NCBI RefSeq assembly: GCF_001758365.1
Contig: NZ_LZFO01000008.1
Span: 23,252-87,251 of the forward strand
DNA: 64,000 nt
Reading direction: 5' to 3'
Source: Clostridium acetireducens DSM 10703
Lineage (GTDB): Bacteria; Bacillota; Clostridia; Clostridiales; Clostridiaceae
Each line of letters opens with the position of its first letter. The stretch's first letter is position 1. A model generated the notes under the pieces. That model had not been told where the DNA came from. It ran no database searches and saw nothing but the letters and a program-made list of their open reading frames with translations. Shown one piece after another: positions 53,381 to 63,875 of this stretch. A program made the translations under genes and the position numbers.

Positions 53381-54207
53381 AAAGAAGAGACGTATTAACA
53401 GGCATAGGTATAGTACTTGGATTTGTACTAATGATATGGGCTATGGCAATGTCAAAAGGTATAACAGATTATAATTTGGGGCAATTAAAATTATTTTGGG
53501 ATGTTCCATCCATAATTATAACACTAGGTGGATCTTTATGTGCTATGCTGGTAAATTATCCAATGGATCAATTTAGAAAATTAACTAAAATAATAATGCA
53601 ATCATTTAAAGAAGTATCTATGTCTAGTATAGATATTATTCATCAATTTACAGGCCTTTCTAGAAAAGCTAGAAGAGAAGGGCTTTTATCTTTAGAAGAT
53701 GATATAAATGGATTAGAAGATGCTTTTTTAAAAAAAGGACTTCAAATGGTAGTAGATGGCATGGAGCCAGAAACTATTAGAGAAATTATAGAATTGGAAA
53801 TAGGAGAAATGGAAAGACGTCATGGAGAAGGAGTAGCAATGTTAAGAGCTTGGGGAGAATATGCTCCAGCATTTGGTATGGCAGGTACTCTTATAGGATT
53901 AATACAAATGTTAGGTAATTTAACAGACTCCAGCCAAATAGCTTCAGGAATGGGAAAAGCTTTAATAACTACTTTTTATGGTTCACTTTTGGCAAATATA
54001 ATATTTAATCCTATGGCAGCAAATTTAAATTTAAAAAGTGAACAAGAAGTAGCTAAAAGAGAAATGATGCTAGAGGGAATTTTATCTATTCAATCTGGTG
54101 TTAACCCTAGAATAGTAGAAGAAAAATTAGTATCTTATTTATCTCCAGATGAAAGAAAAGAATATGTAAAAACTGCTGAAGCAGAAGGAGTGACAGAAAA
54201 TGTCTAG
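53377..54207 (+). CDS. motA: Flagellar motor stator protein MotA
   Basis: Ion-channel stator subunit, 276 aa, four membrane helices (about 5-28, 33-52, 155-175, 185-207). Family segments include WDVPSIIITLGGSLCAMLVN, MERRHGEGVAMLRAWGEYAP and FGMAGTLIGLIQML. The cytoplasmic loop (60-150) contacts FliG. GGAGGA before the ATG; overlaps motB by 8 nt. Confidence 0.95.
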   Translation: MKRRDVLTGIGIVLGFVLMIWAMAMSKGITDYNLGQLKLFWDVPSIIITLGGSLCAMLVNYPMDQFRKLTKIIMQSFKEVSMSSIDIIHQFTGLSRKARREGLLSLEDDINGLEDAFLKKGLQMVVDGMEPETIREIIELEIGEMERRHGEGVAMLRAWGEYAPAFGMAGTLIGLIQMLGNLTDSSQIASGMGKALITTFYGSLLANIIFNPMAANLNLKSEQEVAKREMMLEGILSIQSGVNPRIVEEKLVSYLSPDERKEYVKTAEAEGVTENV

Positions 54208-54940
54208 AAGAAAGAAAAAAGCCAGTGCAAGTGGTGGAGGTGGATCAAGCTGGATGAACACTTATGCTGATACAGTAACTCTACTTTTAACTTTCTTTGT
54301 ACTTTTATATTCTTTTTCTAGTGTAGATGCTCAAAAGTTTAAGCAAGTAGCTTCGGCTTTCCAAAGTGTTTTAGCAGGACAAGCAGGTCAAACTATATAC
54401 GATTTTAATATGAAAAATGGTGAAGTGCCTTTAGTAGGAGAAACTATAGAAATGGGCAGTGCTACAGGAGGAAGAGAAGAGGAATTATATGATAAAGTTA
54501 AAGAATATATAAAAGAAAATAAAATTGATAAAGATATGGAAGTTACTAAGGATGGTAGAGGTATTATAATACAACTTCACGATAATGTATTATTTGAATC
54601 TGGAAAAGCAGATATTAAGCCAGAAAGCAAACCAATACTAAATAAAATAAATAATTTTTTAAGAACAATACCTAATAATGTTATAGTAGAAGGGCATACA
54701 GATAATGTGCCTATAAGTAATTATAGATATCCTACTAATTGGGAGTTATCTACTGCTAGAGCAGTAAATGTATTAAGGTACTTTGTTGAAAATTTAGGAG
54801 AAAATCCATCAAAATTTACTGCAGCAGGATATGGACCTTTTAAACCAGTAGCCCCTAATGATACAGAGGCAAATAAATCAAAAAATAGAAGGGTAAATAT
54901 ATTAATATTATCTAGTGAAAAGGAGACTGGTAAAAAATGA
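54200..54940 (+). CDS. motB: Flagellar motor stator protein MotB
   Basis: Stator subunit anchored to peptidoglycan, 246 aa. One helix after a Gly-rich basic N-terminus, with the ion-binding Asp24 in NTYADTVTLLLTFFVLLYSF. The C-terminal OmpA-type domain (about 130-240) has VEGHTDNVPISNYRYPTNWE and LSTARAVNVLRYF. Overlaps fliL by 4 nt. Confidence 0.95.
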   Translation: MSRRKKKASASGGGGSSWMNTYADTVTLLLTFFVLLYSFSSVDAQKFKQVASAFQSVLAGQAGQTIYDFNMKNGEVPLVGETIEMGSATGGREEELYDKVKEYIKENKIDKDMEVTKDGRGIIIQLHDNVLFESGKADIKPESKPILNKINNFLRTIPNNVIVEGHTDNVPISNYRYPTNWELSTARAVNVLRYFVENLGENPSKFTAAGYGPFKPVAPNDTEANKSKNRRVNILILSSEKETGKK

Positions 54941-55449
54941 GTGAAAATAATGAAGCAAAACAAAAAAAACCTTTAAAAATAATATTAATAGTTGTAATAC
55001 TACTTGTAGTTATAGCTGTAGGAGGATTTTTTGGATATAAAATATTTATAAGCAAAAACAAATCTCAACCTAGTAATATGCCTCAAAATGTACCAGTAAA
55101 TTCAGTTCAAAATCAAGGAAATGCAAATTATGTATTAGTAAATCCAGTTTCAGCCTTTACGTATGATTTAGATGAATTTTTAATAAATTTAGCTGATGAA
55201 GATGGAAAAAGGTATTTAAAAACAAAAATAGTATTAGGATATGATGAAAAAAAGCTATTAAAAGAATTAGATAAAAATAAACCGATAATAAGAGATTCCA
55301 TAAATACTGTGCTAAGATCTAAAAAAGTAAAAGACTTTGACCAAAAAGGAGTAGATAACATAAAAAAAGAAATATTAGATAAAATAAATCCTATGTTTCA
55401 AAAGGGCAGAATAAATAATGTATATTTTAATGACATACTAGTACAATAA
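54937..55449 (+). CDS. fliL: Flagellar basal-body associated protein FliL
   Basis: Membrane protein that supports the stators, 170 aa: one N-terminal helix (about 13-36), a Pro/Asn/Gln linker, and the FliL domain (DEFLINLADEDGKRYLKTKI, LRSKKVKDFDQKGVDNIKKE). ATGA overlap with motB. Confidence 0.93.
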   Translation: MSENNEAKQKKPLKIILIVVILLVVIAVGGFFGYKIFISKNKSQPSNMPQNVPVNSVQNQGNANYVLVNPVSAFTYDLDEFLINLADEDGKRYLKTKIVLGYDEKKLLKELDKNKPIIRDSINTVLRSKKVKDFDQKGVDNIKKEILDKINPMFQKGRINNVYFNDILVQ

Positions 55450-55498
55450 AATTTCATACAAAAAAGCAAACTAAAAATTGAGAGTAGGAACATAAATT

Positions 55499-55882
55499 AT
55501 GCAAATTCAGATTTGGATTAGTATTATAAAAATGTTGATTTTTTTATGCTTTATAATTTTTCTTATATATTTAACAGCTAAAATAGGTGGAAGTAAATTT
55601 GAAAGTATGCAAAAAAATAAATATATAAAAATATTAGAAAGAATACCAATATCAAAAGAAAATAGTCTTTTAATAATTCAAATAGGATCTAAAGGCTATG
55701 TTATATCTTCTACATCTCAAAGTGTAGAAATTCTTTTAGAAATTGATGATGAAGAAATAAACAAAATAAAATATTTTAAATCATTGAAAAATCAAATAGA
55801 TGTTAAGGATTATTTAAATAGTACTAAATTAAAATATTTGTTAAAAAAACTTAAAATTAAGAAGGAAGATAATAATGAATAA
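55499..55882 (+). CDS. fliO: Flagellar biosynthesis protein FliO
   Basis: Small single-helix protein needed for FliP assembly, 127 aa. N-terminal helix (about 5-27), then the FliO domain [39 protein letters not shown]. Position between fliL and fliP is the standard one. Overlaps fliP by 8 nt. Confidence 0.87.
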   Translation: MQIQIWISIIKMLIFLCFIIFLIYLTAKIGGSKFESMQKNKYIKILERIPISKENSLLIIQIGSKGYVISSTSQSVEILLEIDDEEINKIKYFKSLKNQIDVKDYLNSTKLKYLLKKLKIKKEDNNE

Positions 55883-56642
55883 GAAAACTAAAATTTTTGC
55901 GTTAATTTTAATTAGTGTTTTACTGATAATCTTATCTTCAAAAGCCTATGCAGCACCAGATACTTTCCCTATACCTAAAATAGATATATCTGTAGATAAT
56001 GCTGCTTCACCTAGACAATATGTAGATAATATTAAGTTACTTATAATTCTTACAATATTAACACTACTTCCTTCTTTTATAATAATGATGACAAGTTTTG
56101 TTAGAATAATAGTAGTGTTTGGATTTTTAAGAAATGCCATGGGAACACAGCAATCACCACCTAATCAAGTTTTAATAGGACTAGCTTTGTTTTTAACTAT
56201 ATTTATAATGAAACCAATTTATAGTGAAATAAATACAAAAGCTATAGATCCTTTTTTAAAAAATAAAATAAATCAAGAACAAGCTTTTGAAGAAGGTGCA
56301 AAACCTTTAAGAGAATTTATGTTAAAACAAACAAGAAAAAAAGATTTAAGATTATTTAGGGAAGTAGGAAAAATAAGTGATAAAATTCAAGAAAAGCAGT
56401 TACCTTTATACATAGTAATACCATCTTTTATGATAAGTGAACTTAAAACTGCTTTTCAAATAGGGTTTTTAATTTACATACCATTTTTGATAATTGACTT
56501 AGTAGTAGCTTCTGTACTAATGTCTATGGGTATGTTTATGCTACCACCAGTTATGATATCATTACCTTTCAAATTATTATTATTTGTAATGGTGGACGGA
56601 TGGTACTTGTTAGTAAAATCTTTAATACTGAGTTTCCACTGA
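55875..56642 (+). CDS. fliP: Flagellar export gate protein FliP
   Basis: Core of the FliPQR export gate, 255 aa. Cleavable signal peptide (about 1-25, ending SKAYA-APD) and membrane helices. Signatures: [40 protein letters not shown] and [20 protein letters not shown]. Complete. Confidence 0.95.
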   Translation: MNKKTKIFALILISVLLIILSSKAYAAPDTFPIPKIDISVDNAASPRQYVDNIKLLIILTILTLLPSFIIMMTSFVRIIVVFGFLRNAMGTQQSPPNQVLIGLALFLTIFIMKPIYSEINTKAIDPFLKNKINQEQAFEEGAKPLREFMLKQTRKKDLRLFREVGKISDKIQEKQLPLYIVIPSFMISELKTAFQIGFLIYIPFLIIDLVVASVLMSMGMFMLPPVMISLPFKLLLFVMVDGWYLLVKSLILSFH

Positions 56643-56671
56643 CGATTTTTAATGTAGGAAGGTGAATATAT

Positions 56672-56941
56672 ATGAGTGAAACAATGGTAATGGGAATAAT
56701 GAAAGATGCAATACAAACTGGAATAATAGTAGCAGCACCTATATTAGTAGGTTCATTGTTAGTGGGACTTTTAATAAGTATATTTCAAGCTACAACTCAA
56801 ATACAAGAACAAACTTTAACTTTTGTGCCAAAACTTTTAGCAGTAGCAATTATAGGGCTTTTAACAGGAAATTGGATGCTCCATCAAATAGTGGCATTTA
56901 CCAATAGGATATTTGATGTTATAGCCAATATAATTAATTAG
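56672..56941 (+). CDS. fliQ: Flagellar export gate protein FliQ
   Basis: 89 aa, two membrane helices. Signature APILVGSLLVGLLISIFQAT, TQIQEQTLTFVPKLLAV. GGAAGGTGAA before the ATG. 30 nt after fliP. Confidence 0.95.
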   Translation: MSETMVMGIMKDAIQTGIIVAAPILVGSLLVGLLISIFQATTQIQEQTLTFVPKLLAVAIIGLLTGNWMLHQIVAFTNRIFDVIANIIN

Positions 56942-56967
56942 AATTTAAAATTAGTAGGTGAATTATA

Positions 56968-58785
56968 TTGATTGATGCAGTTTATTTCACAGCATTAATA
57001 TTAGTATTTTTAAGGTTATTTGCTTTTTTTATAACTATACCAGTATTTTTTCCAAAAGAAACACCAGTATATTTTAAAGTAGGATTTGCTTTAATTATGA
57101 GTTATATATTACTTCCTGGAATAAACTATGCTACAGTAAGCAATATTACAGATATGTTTCCATTTATACTAAATTGTATAAATGAAATAATTACAGGACT
57201 AACACTAGGTTATATAACTAATTTATGCTTTATAAGCGTAAGAATTGCAGGAAACATGATGGACCTTCAAGTAGGTTTTGCCATGATGAGTATGTTTGAC
57301 CCTAATACTAATAGTAATGCTACATTACTTGAAAGATTATTATATTGGTTTAGTATAATAATATTTTTATTAATAGATGGACACCATATGTTAATTAGAG
57401 CACTTATAGAAAGTTTTAACACAATAAATATAGGACAATATATATTAGGAAAACCTACAGCAACTTTAATAATAAAAGCTTTTATTGAGTTTTTTTCTAT
57501 AAGCTTAAAAATAGCAATACCCATAGTACTAATAATACTTATAACAGATTTAACATTAGGACTTATAGCTAGGACTGTACCTCAACTTAATGTAATGATA
57601 CTAGGACTTCCTATAAAAATATTAGTAGGATTAACAGCTTTTTCTTTAGCATTACCTATATTTATAAAAGTAGTTGAAAGTTCTTTTCAATCTTTACCAG
57701 ATGTTATAAAACAATTTTATAAAACTATACCACTACTTTTAGCATTTTCATCAGATGATAAAACAGAGGAAGCTACTCCACATAAATTAAGTGAAGCAAA
57801 GAAAAAGGGTCAAGTAGCAAAAAGTAAAGAAGTTGGACTGGCATTTACACTATTAGCATCTACAATTGTACTATTAACATTAGGACAATATATAATAAAT
57901 AATTTAGGAAGAAATTTAATAGTATTTATGCAAGATTATATTAATATTTCTTTAAATTATGAAAGTGCAAAGAAAATAGGAATAATAGCAGTTGTAAGAA
58001 TTGCTATGACAATTTTACCTGTAGCTATTCCCATAATGTTTATGGGAATTTTAGCTAACTTTCTTCAAACAGGGTTTATTCTTACAAAAGAGCCATTAAA
58101 GCCAGATTTGAAAAAACTAAACCCCATAAGTGGTCTAAAAAAAATGTTTTCTGTAAGAACTGTGGTAGAGCTATTTAAAGATTTAGCTATAGTTTCTGTA
58201 GTAGGATTTGTAGGCTATAAATTTATTAAGAAAAATTACTTATATATTTTAACTTTTGGGCACTTAAAGCCAATAACTATTGTAGAAGAATCTTTAAAAT
58301 TAGCTGTTAATATATTCTTTAAAATAACTTTAGTTATGATAGCTATAGCACTATTAGATTTTATTTTTCAAAAAAGACAATTTAAAAAAGATATGAAAAT
58401 GACAAAACAAGAAATTAAGGAAGAATTCAAACAGCAAGAAGGAGATCCATTAATTAAAGGGAAAATAAGACAAAAACAAAGGGAAATGGCTGCTAGAAGA
58501 ATGATGCAACAAGTGCCAGATGCTACAGTAGTAGTAACTAATCCTACTCATTTAGCTATAGCTTTAAAATATGAAAAGGGAGATAATGCTCCTAAAGTAG
58601 TAGCAAAGGGAGCAGATTATTTAGCATTAAAAATAAAAAAAGTTGCAAAACACAATGAAGTTCCAATTATAGAAAACAGGCATTTAGCTAGACTTTTATA
58701 TGAACAAGTAGAATTGGAAGAAGAAATACCAGCAGAAATGTATGAAGCAGTAGCAGAAATTTTAGCTTTAGTTTATAGTTTTTAA
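56968..58785 (+). CDS. fliR/flhB: Fused flagellar export protein FliR-FlhB
   Basis: One 605-aa chain. Residues 1-250 are FliR (LRLFAFFITIPVFFPKETPV, AGNMMDLQVGFAMMSMFDPN, LTLGLIARTVPQLNVMILGL). From about 255 it is FlhB, starting DKTEEATPHKLSEAKKKGQV. The FlhB autocleavage motif is intact: Asn525-Pro526-Thr527-His528 (TNPTHLAIALKYEKG). The fusion is known in Clostridium species. TTG start with TAGGTGA upstream. No frameshift or internal start at the junction, so it is made as one protein. Confidence 0.94.
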   Translation: MIDAVYFTALILVFLRLFAFFITIPVFFPKETPVYFKVGFALIMSYILLPGINYATVSNITDMFPFILNCINEIITGLTLGYITNLCFISVRIAGNMMDLQVGFAMMSMFDPNTNSNATLLERLLYWFSIIIFLLIDGHHMLIRALIESFNTINIGQYILGKPTATLIIKAFIEFFSISLKIAIPIVLIILITDLTLGLIARTVPQLNVMILGLPIKILVGLTAFSLALPIFIKVVESSFQSLPDVIKQFYKTIPLLLAFSSDDKTEEATPHKLSEAKKKGQVAKSKEVGLAFTLLASTIVLLTLGQYIINNLGRNLIVFMQDYINISLNYESAKKIGIIAVVRIAMTILPVAIPIMFMGILANFLQTGFILTKEPLKPDLKKLNPISGLKKMFSVRTVVELFKDLAIVSVVGFVGYKFIKKNYLYILTFGHLKPITIVEESLKLAVNIFFKITLVMIAIALLDFIFQKRQFKKDMKMTKQEIKEEFKQQEGDPLIKGKIRQKQREMAARRMMQQVPDATVVVTNPTHLAIALKYEKGDNAPKVVAKGADYLALKIKKVAKHNEVPIIENRHLARLLYEQVELEEEIPAEMYEAVAEILALVYSF

Positions 58786-58813
58786 AATTAATTTGTAAAT
58801 AGGGGGTTTTATC

Positions 58814-60883
58814 TTGGAGCACATTAAAAAAAGAAGGTTTAATGTAAAATCCAATATGGATGTAGTAATAGCTTTTGGAGTAATAGCTATTGTAATGATG
58901 ATAATAATACCACTTCCTTCTGTGGTTTTAGATATACTTTTAGCATTAAATATAACAATTTCAGTAGTAATTATGCTTTTAACCATGTTTACAACTCATG
59001 TATTACAATTTTCTATATTTCCAACAATGTTATTGATAACTACATTATTTAGATTAGGATTAAATGTATCTTCAACTAGGCTTATATTAAAAGACGGTTA
59101 TGCAGGAGAAATAATACAAGCCTTTGGTAACTTTGTGGTAGGTGGAAACTATGTAGTAGGAATTATTATATTTTTAATAATAGTTATTATACAATTTATA
59201 GTTATAACTAACGGTGCTGGCAGAGTATCAGAAGTTTCAGCTAGATTTACTTTAGATGCTATGCCTGGTAAACAAATGAGTATAGATGCAGATTTAAACT
59301 CAGGAATAATAGATGAACATGGAGCAAAGCAAAAAAGAAAAGAGCTTCAACAAGAAGCAGATTTTTACGGAGCTATGGATGGTGCTTCTAAATTTGTTAA
59401 AGGAGATGCCATAGCAGGACTTATAATTACAGCAATAAATATTTTAGCAGGAATTATAATAGGTGTATTGATTAATAAAATGGATATTGGAAAATCAGCA
59501 TCTACATATACAATACTTACCATAGGAGATGGACTTGTAAGCCAAATTCCAGCACTTTTAATATCTACAGCGTCAGGTATATTAGTTACTCGCTCAGGAA
59601 GTGATGAAAACTTTGGTAATTTAGCAGCAAAACAATTATCAAGTTTCCCAAAGGTTATAGCTATTGCTTCTGTAGTACTTTTTTTCTTAGCAATAGTGCC
59701 AGGTCTTCCAACAATACCTTTTTTAATTTTATCTATATTTTCTGGAATAGCAGCTTACATTTTGTTTAAAGATGAAGAAGCACAAAAAGTGCAAGAAATG
59801 GAAACACAACAGCAAGAAATAACAGAAATTGAAAGTAAAGAACCAGAAAATGTAATGAATTTAATTTCTGTAGAACCTATGGAAATAGAAATAGGATATG
59901 GACTTATACCTTTAGCTGATGAAGCTTCAGGAGGAGATTTACTTCAGAGAATTACTTCTGTAAGAAGGCAATGTGCCATTGAAATGGGCATAGTAGTTCA
60001 ACCTATTAGAATAAGAGATAATTTACAACTAAAAACCAATGAATATGTTATAAAAATTAGAGGTACTGTAATAGCAAAAGGAGAACTTATGCCTAATATG
60101 CTTTTATGTATGAACCCTACGGATGAAGATTTAGATGTAGAAGGCATAAGAACTGTAGAACCTTCTTTTGGATTACCAGCACTTTGGATAAATAAAGATC
60201 AAAGAGAAGATGCAGAAATAAAAGGTCTTACTGTAGTAGATCCAACTACAGTACTAGTTACTCATTTAACAGAAACTATAAAAAATCATTCTTATGAACT
60301 AGTGGGAAGACAAGAAGTTAAGATTATAATTGATTCTGTAAAAGAAAAATACAGTGCAGTAGTAGAAGAACTAATACCAGATTTAATCACTATAGGAGAA
60401 TTGCAAAAAGTACTTCAAAATCTTTTAAAAGAAAGAGTACCTATAAAAGATATGGTAACTATATTAGAATCTTTAGCAGATAATTCGAGAAATACCAAAG
60501 ATATAGAAGTTTTAACGGAATATGTAAGGTTTGCCTTAGGAAGAACCATATGCAACTCTTTAGTAGATGAAAATGGAGCTATTACAGTAGTAACTTTATC
60601 ACCAGACATAGAAGAAATTATAGAAAATAATATACAAAAATCTATGCAAGGCTCTTTTCCAGCTATTGATCCAGATACTACTTCAAAAATATTAAATGGA
60701 ATAAAAAATACTATGGAAAATGTTTATTTTTATGATAATCAACCAGTAATACTAGTTTCGCCTAAAATAAGACCAGCCTTTAGAAGGCTTATAGAAATGG
60801 TATTCCCAGGAATAACTGTATTATCTATAAACGAAATACCTAATGATATAGAAATAAAAACTGAAGGAGCTGTGACTATATAA
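58814..60883 (+). CDS. flhA: Flagellar export gate protein FlhA
   Basis: Largest gate component, 689 aa. Eight hydrophobic helices in the first 330 residues with the FHIPEP loop (TNGAGRVSEVSARFTLDAMP, GKQMSIDADLNSGIIDEHGA). The cytoplasmic C-domain (about 350-689) docks chaperone-substrate complexes. TTG start after AGGGGG. Its TAA shares one base with the flhF ATG. Confidence 0.96.
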   Translation: MEHIKKRRFNVKSNMDVVIAFGVIAIVMMIIIPLPSVVLDILLALNITISVVIMLLTMFTTHVLQFSIFPTMLLITTLFRLGLNVSSTRLILKDGYAGEIIQAFGNFVVGGNYVVGIIIFLIIVIIQFIVITNGAGRVSEVSARFTLDAMPGKQMSIDADLNSGIIDEHGAKQKRKELQQEADFYGAMDGASKFVKGDAIAGLIITAINILAGIIIGVLINKMDIGKSASTYTILTIGDGLVSQIPALLISTASGILVTRSGSDENFGNLAAKQLSSFPKVIAIASVVLFFLAIVPGLPTIPFLILSIFSGIAAYILFKDEEAQKVQEMETQQQEITEIESKEPENVMNLISVEPMEIEIGYGLIPLADEASGGDLLQRITSVRRQCAIEMGIVVQPIRIRDNLQLKTNEYVIKIRGTVIAKGELMPNMLLCMNPTDEDLDVEGIRTVEPSFGLPALWINKDQREDAEIKGLTVVDPTTVLVTHLTETIKNHSYELVGRQEVKIIIDSVKEKYSAVVEELIPDLITIGELQKVLQNLLKERVPIKDMVTILESLADNSRNTKDIEVLTEYVRFALGRTICNSLVDENGAITVVTLSPDIEEIIENNIQKSMQGSFPAIDPDTTSKILNGIKNTMENVYFYDNQPVILVSPKIRPAFRRLIEMVFPGITVLSINEIPNDIEIKTEGAVTI

Positions 60884-62037
60884 TGATTATAAGAAAATAT
60901 ATAGTGAAGAATATGAATGAAGCTATGACTAAAATAAAAAGGGATATGGGAAAAGATGCTATTATAGTAAGCCAGAGGAGGATTAGAAAACCAGGGTTTT
61001 TAGGATTTTTTTCCAAGAAAAAATTAGAAGTTACAGCAGCAATAGATAATACAAAAAAAGAAGAATTTACATCTAGTGGAGTAGAGTTATTTAAAAAAGT
61101 TATGGAAAAGCAAAAGTCTATAGATAAAACTGATGAAAAATATAAAAATGAAGAATTAAGTGGAATATATGAAGTAGCAGCAGAAAAAGAAAAACAAGAA
61201 ACTTCCAGCGCAATACTAAATCAAATTGAAGAAATGAAAAAAATGATAGATGATGTAAAAAAAATCACACAAAATACTACTGCAAATAAAAGTGAAATAG
61301 AAATAAAACTAGAAAATAGTGACTTAATACCTGATTTAGTAAACAATATACTATCCAATATGAATTTAATGGAAGAAAATATAGAAGATACACAAAAGGC
61401 AAAAAAAGTCATACAAAATATGGTACCTGATTATAGTTTGAAAATAGAAGGTCCTATGGTTTTAGTAGGACCTACAGGTGTAGGAAAAACTACTACTATT
61501 GCTAAATTAGCAGGTAAATTAGCTTTAATTCAAAGAAAAAAAGTAGGACTTATAACTATAGATACATATAGAATAGGTGCAGTAGAACAACTTAGAACTT
61601 ATGCTGATATAATGAATATACCTTTTAAAGTAGTGTTTTCTATAAAAGAAATGGAAGAAGCAGTACATAGTATGGAAAATTGCGATATAATTTTAATAGA
61701 TACTACAGGAAGAAGTAGTAAAAATACTATGCAAATTTCTGAGCTTAGGGCTTTTATAGAAAAAATTCCTACAAAAAATATTAATTTAGTAATAAGTGCT
61801 ACTACAAAAAACAAAGACATAAATACAATATTAGAAGGATATAAAGAATTAAAATACAACTATGTAATAATAACCAAATTAGATGAAACTACAACTTATG
61901 GTTCCATACTTAATATAATAAATATAAGTAAAAAACCAATAAGCTTTATAACTACAGGACAAAATGTACCAGATGATTTAAGAAAAATTAATGCTGAAGA
62001 AATTGCTAATTTAATACTAGGAGAGTGTAGCATATGA
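60883..62037 (+). CDS. flhF: Flagellar SRP-like GTPase FlhF
   Basis: Sets flagellar number and site together with FlhG, 384 aa. N-terminal basic B domain (MIIRKYIVKNMNEAMTKIKR), helical N domain, then the G domain with P-loop GPTGVGKT at 196-203, DTYRIGAVEQLRTYA and TKLDETTTYG. Complete. Confidence 0.95.
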   Translation: MIIRKYIVKNMNEAMTKIKRDMGKDAIIVSQRRIRKPGFLGFFSKKKLEVTAAIDNTKKEEFTSSGVELFKKVMEKQKSIDKTDEKYKNEELSGIYEVAAEKEKQETSSAILNQIEEMKKMIDDVKKITQNTTANKSEIEIKLENSDLIPDLVNNILSNMNLMEENIEDTQKAKKVIQNMVPDYSLKIEGPMVLVGPTGVGKTTTIAKLAGKLALIQRKKVGLITIDTYRIGAVEQLRTYADIMNIPFKVVFSIKEMEEAVHSMENCDIILIDTTGRSSKNTMQISELRAFIEKIPTKNINLVISATTKNKDINTILEGYKELKYNYVIITKLDETTTYGSILNIINISKKPISFITTGQNVPDDLRKINAEEIANLILGECSI

Positions 62038-62900
62038 TGGATCAAGCACAAAGATTAAGAGAATTAGCTATAGGAGAAGATTTTTATAAAAATCTTAATA
62101 AAAGTCCTAAAATAATCACAGTAACTTCTGGAAAAGGTGGTGTAGGGAAAAGCAATTTTGTAGTTAATTTAGCTATATCTCTTCAAAAAAGAGGTAAAAA
62201 TGTTATGATATTTGATGGAGACATAGGCATGGGAAATGATGATATACTAATGGGGTTTTTGCCTAAGTATAATGTATTTGACATTATACTAAAGGATTTG
62301 CCTTTAGAAGAAGCAATAATAGTGGCACAAAATGGAGTAAGACTTTTACCCGGTGGCACAGGATTAAATAGAATAGCTGAATTATCTAAAGAACAAAGAA
62401 TTAAATTTATAAATAAATTAGTTACATTAGAAGATTTAGATTATATATTAATGGATACATCTGCTGGCGTGAATAAAAATGTATTAGGATTTATAGATTG
62501 TAGCGATGAAGTTATAATAATAACTACTTCAGAACCTACTTCTCTTACAGATGCTTATAGCTTAGTAAAATTAATGCATCACTTTGGCATAAAATCTTCG
62601 GTTAAATTAGTAGTAAATAAAGTTTTAGAAAAAAAAGAAGGAAGAGAAGTTTTTAACAAGTTTAGCAGTGCTACATGGAGATTTTTAAAAATGGATGTAA
62701 AATATATAGGAAGTATATCAGAGGATAAAAACATTATAAAGGCAGTAAAGAGGCAGGAGCCTTTTGTAATAAGTTTTCCAGATAGTATTGCTTCAATGGA
62801 TATAAAAAGGATAGCTAATATAATTTTAGGAGATAAAAGAAGAAATAAAACAAGTGGAATACAAAATTTATTTAAGAGACTGTTTAAAATGTTTTTATAG
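62034..62900 (+). CDS. flhG: Flagellar number regulator FlhG (MinD-like ATPase)
   Basis: 288 aa. An N-terminal FlhF-activating segment (MMDQAQRLRELAIGE) precedes the deviant Walker A GKGGVGKS (33-40), IFDGDIGMGNDDILMG, and the C-terminal amphipathic membrane helix (IQNLFKRLFKMF). Overlaps flhF by 4 nt. Confidence 0.94.
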   Translation: MMDQAQRLRELAIGEDFYKNLNKSPKIITVTSGKGGVGKSNFVVNLAISLQKRGKNVMIFDGDIGMGNDDILMGFLPKYNVFDIILKDLPLEEAIIVAQNGVRLLPGGTGLNRIAELSKEQRIKFINKLVTLEDLDYILMDTSAGVNKNVLGFIDCSDEVIIITTSEPTSLTDAYSLVKLMHHFGIKSSVKLVVNKVLEKKEGREVFNKFSSATWRFLKMDVKYIGSISEDKNIIKAVKRQEPFVISFPDSIASMDIKRIANIILGDKRRNKTSGIQNLFKRLFKMFL

Positions 62901-62912
62901 GAGTGAAGTTTT

Positions 62913-63581
62913 ATGGGTAAAAAAGAAGAAGTAAAATTTCAATTAAACAATAAAATAGAGGTATTGTGGGAAGATGGAAATTATAAAAGTGTAATTCAAG
63001 ATATAACAAATAATTCCATAGGCATTAATATACCAGTATGTGGTGGAAAATACTTACCTTTGAGAAAAGGCGAATGGATAGAAGCTATATGTTTTAGTAA
63101 AAATAGTATTTATAAATTTAATACAGTAGTATTAGGTAGAAAAATAGATGGAATGTTAATAATAATGTTAGCTAAACCTAAAAAATTTACTAGAATTCAA
63201 AGAAGAAACCATGTAAGAATACCAGTACTTTTAAATATAACCTGCGGTGCTTTAAAATTAAATAAAGATTTAAATGAAATTGATGATAATCAGTATGAAT
63301 TTTTTCAAGCTTATTCTTTGGATTTAAGTGGTGGTGGCATGAAAATAGCTTCTGATAAAAAAATTTCTTTAGGAGACATATTATTAATAACTCTTCCTTT
63401 GGGTAAGGAACTTTTAGCAATAAAAGGTAAAGTTGTTAGGGGATATAAAGATGTAGATAGTAAAAAAAATATATATGGTGTTTGCTTTTTTGATATTGAA
63501 CAAGGTGTTAGAGAAAATATAATACAATTTATATTTAGAATTATGAGAGAACGAAGGAGAAAAGGGGTAAGGGGGGAATAG
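62913..63581 (+). CDS. PilZ-domain flagellar brake protein (YcgR type)
   Basis: c-di-GMP effector, 222 aa. An N-terminal YcgR domain (1-90) is followed by PilZ with the binding motif R98-x-x-x-R102 (RRNHVRIPV) and D137-x-S-x-x-G142 (DLSGGGMKI). Such proteins slow the motor by touching MotA or FliG when c-di-GMP is high. GGAGTGA before the ATG. The broken GGDEF/HD-GYP gene at 14.8 kb could have acted on the same second messenger. Confidence 0.92.
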   Translation: MGKKEEVKFQLNNKIEVLWEDGNYKSVIQDITNNSIGINIPVCGGKYLPLRKGEWIEAICFSKNSIYKFNTVVLGRKIDGMLIIMLAKPKKFTRIQRRNHVRIPVLLNITCGALKLNKDLNEIDDNQYEFFQAYSLDLSGGGMKIASDKKISLGDILLITLPLGKELLAIKGKVVRGYKDVDSKKNIYGVCFFDIEQGVRENIIQFIFRIMRERRRKGVRGE

Positions 63582-63584
63582 GTT

Positions 63585-63875
63585 ATGACCCTTAAAGAAA
63601 AGGATAAATTAAAAGAAGAAGTAGTAAAAAAATATATTCCATTAGTAAAGTATATAGCTTCAAGAGTTATTATAGGTAAAACTAAATATGTAGAATATGA
63701 AGATTTAGTAGGTTATGGAATGGTTGGACTTATGGATGCTTTAGAAAAATTCGATGAAAGTAAAGGTATGAAATTTTCTAGCTATGCATCTATAAGAATA
63801 AAAGGCTCTATGATAGATGAACTTAGAAAAAATAGCCCTATATCTAAAGGTGCAATGGACAAACTTAATAAATGA
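63585..63875 (+). pseudogene. fliA: Flagellar sigma-28 factor, interrupted after region 2
   Basis: The N-terminal 96 residues of the FliA/SigD family: region 1.2/2 segments VVKKYIPLVKYIASRVIIGK, YEDLVGYGMVGLMDALEKFD and GMKFSSYASIRIKGSMIDEL. The normal protein is about 240-250 aa with regions 3 and 4. Here the frame stops directly after MDKLNK, and the next 125 nt contain no sigma sequence in any frame. The gene is therefore broken by an insertion or deletion, or split by an intron whose far end is outside the window. It is the expected next gene after the PilZ gene. Confidence 0.82.
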
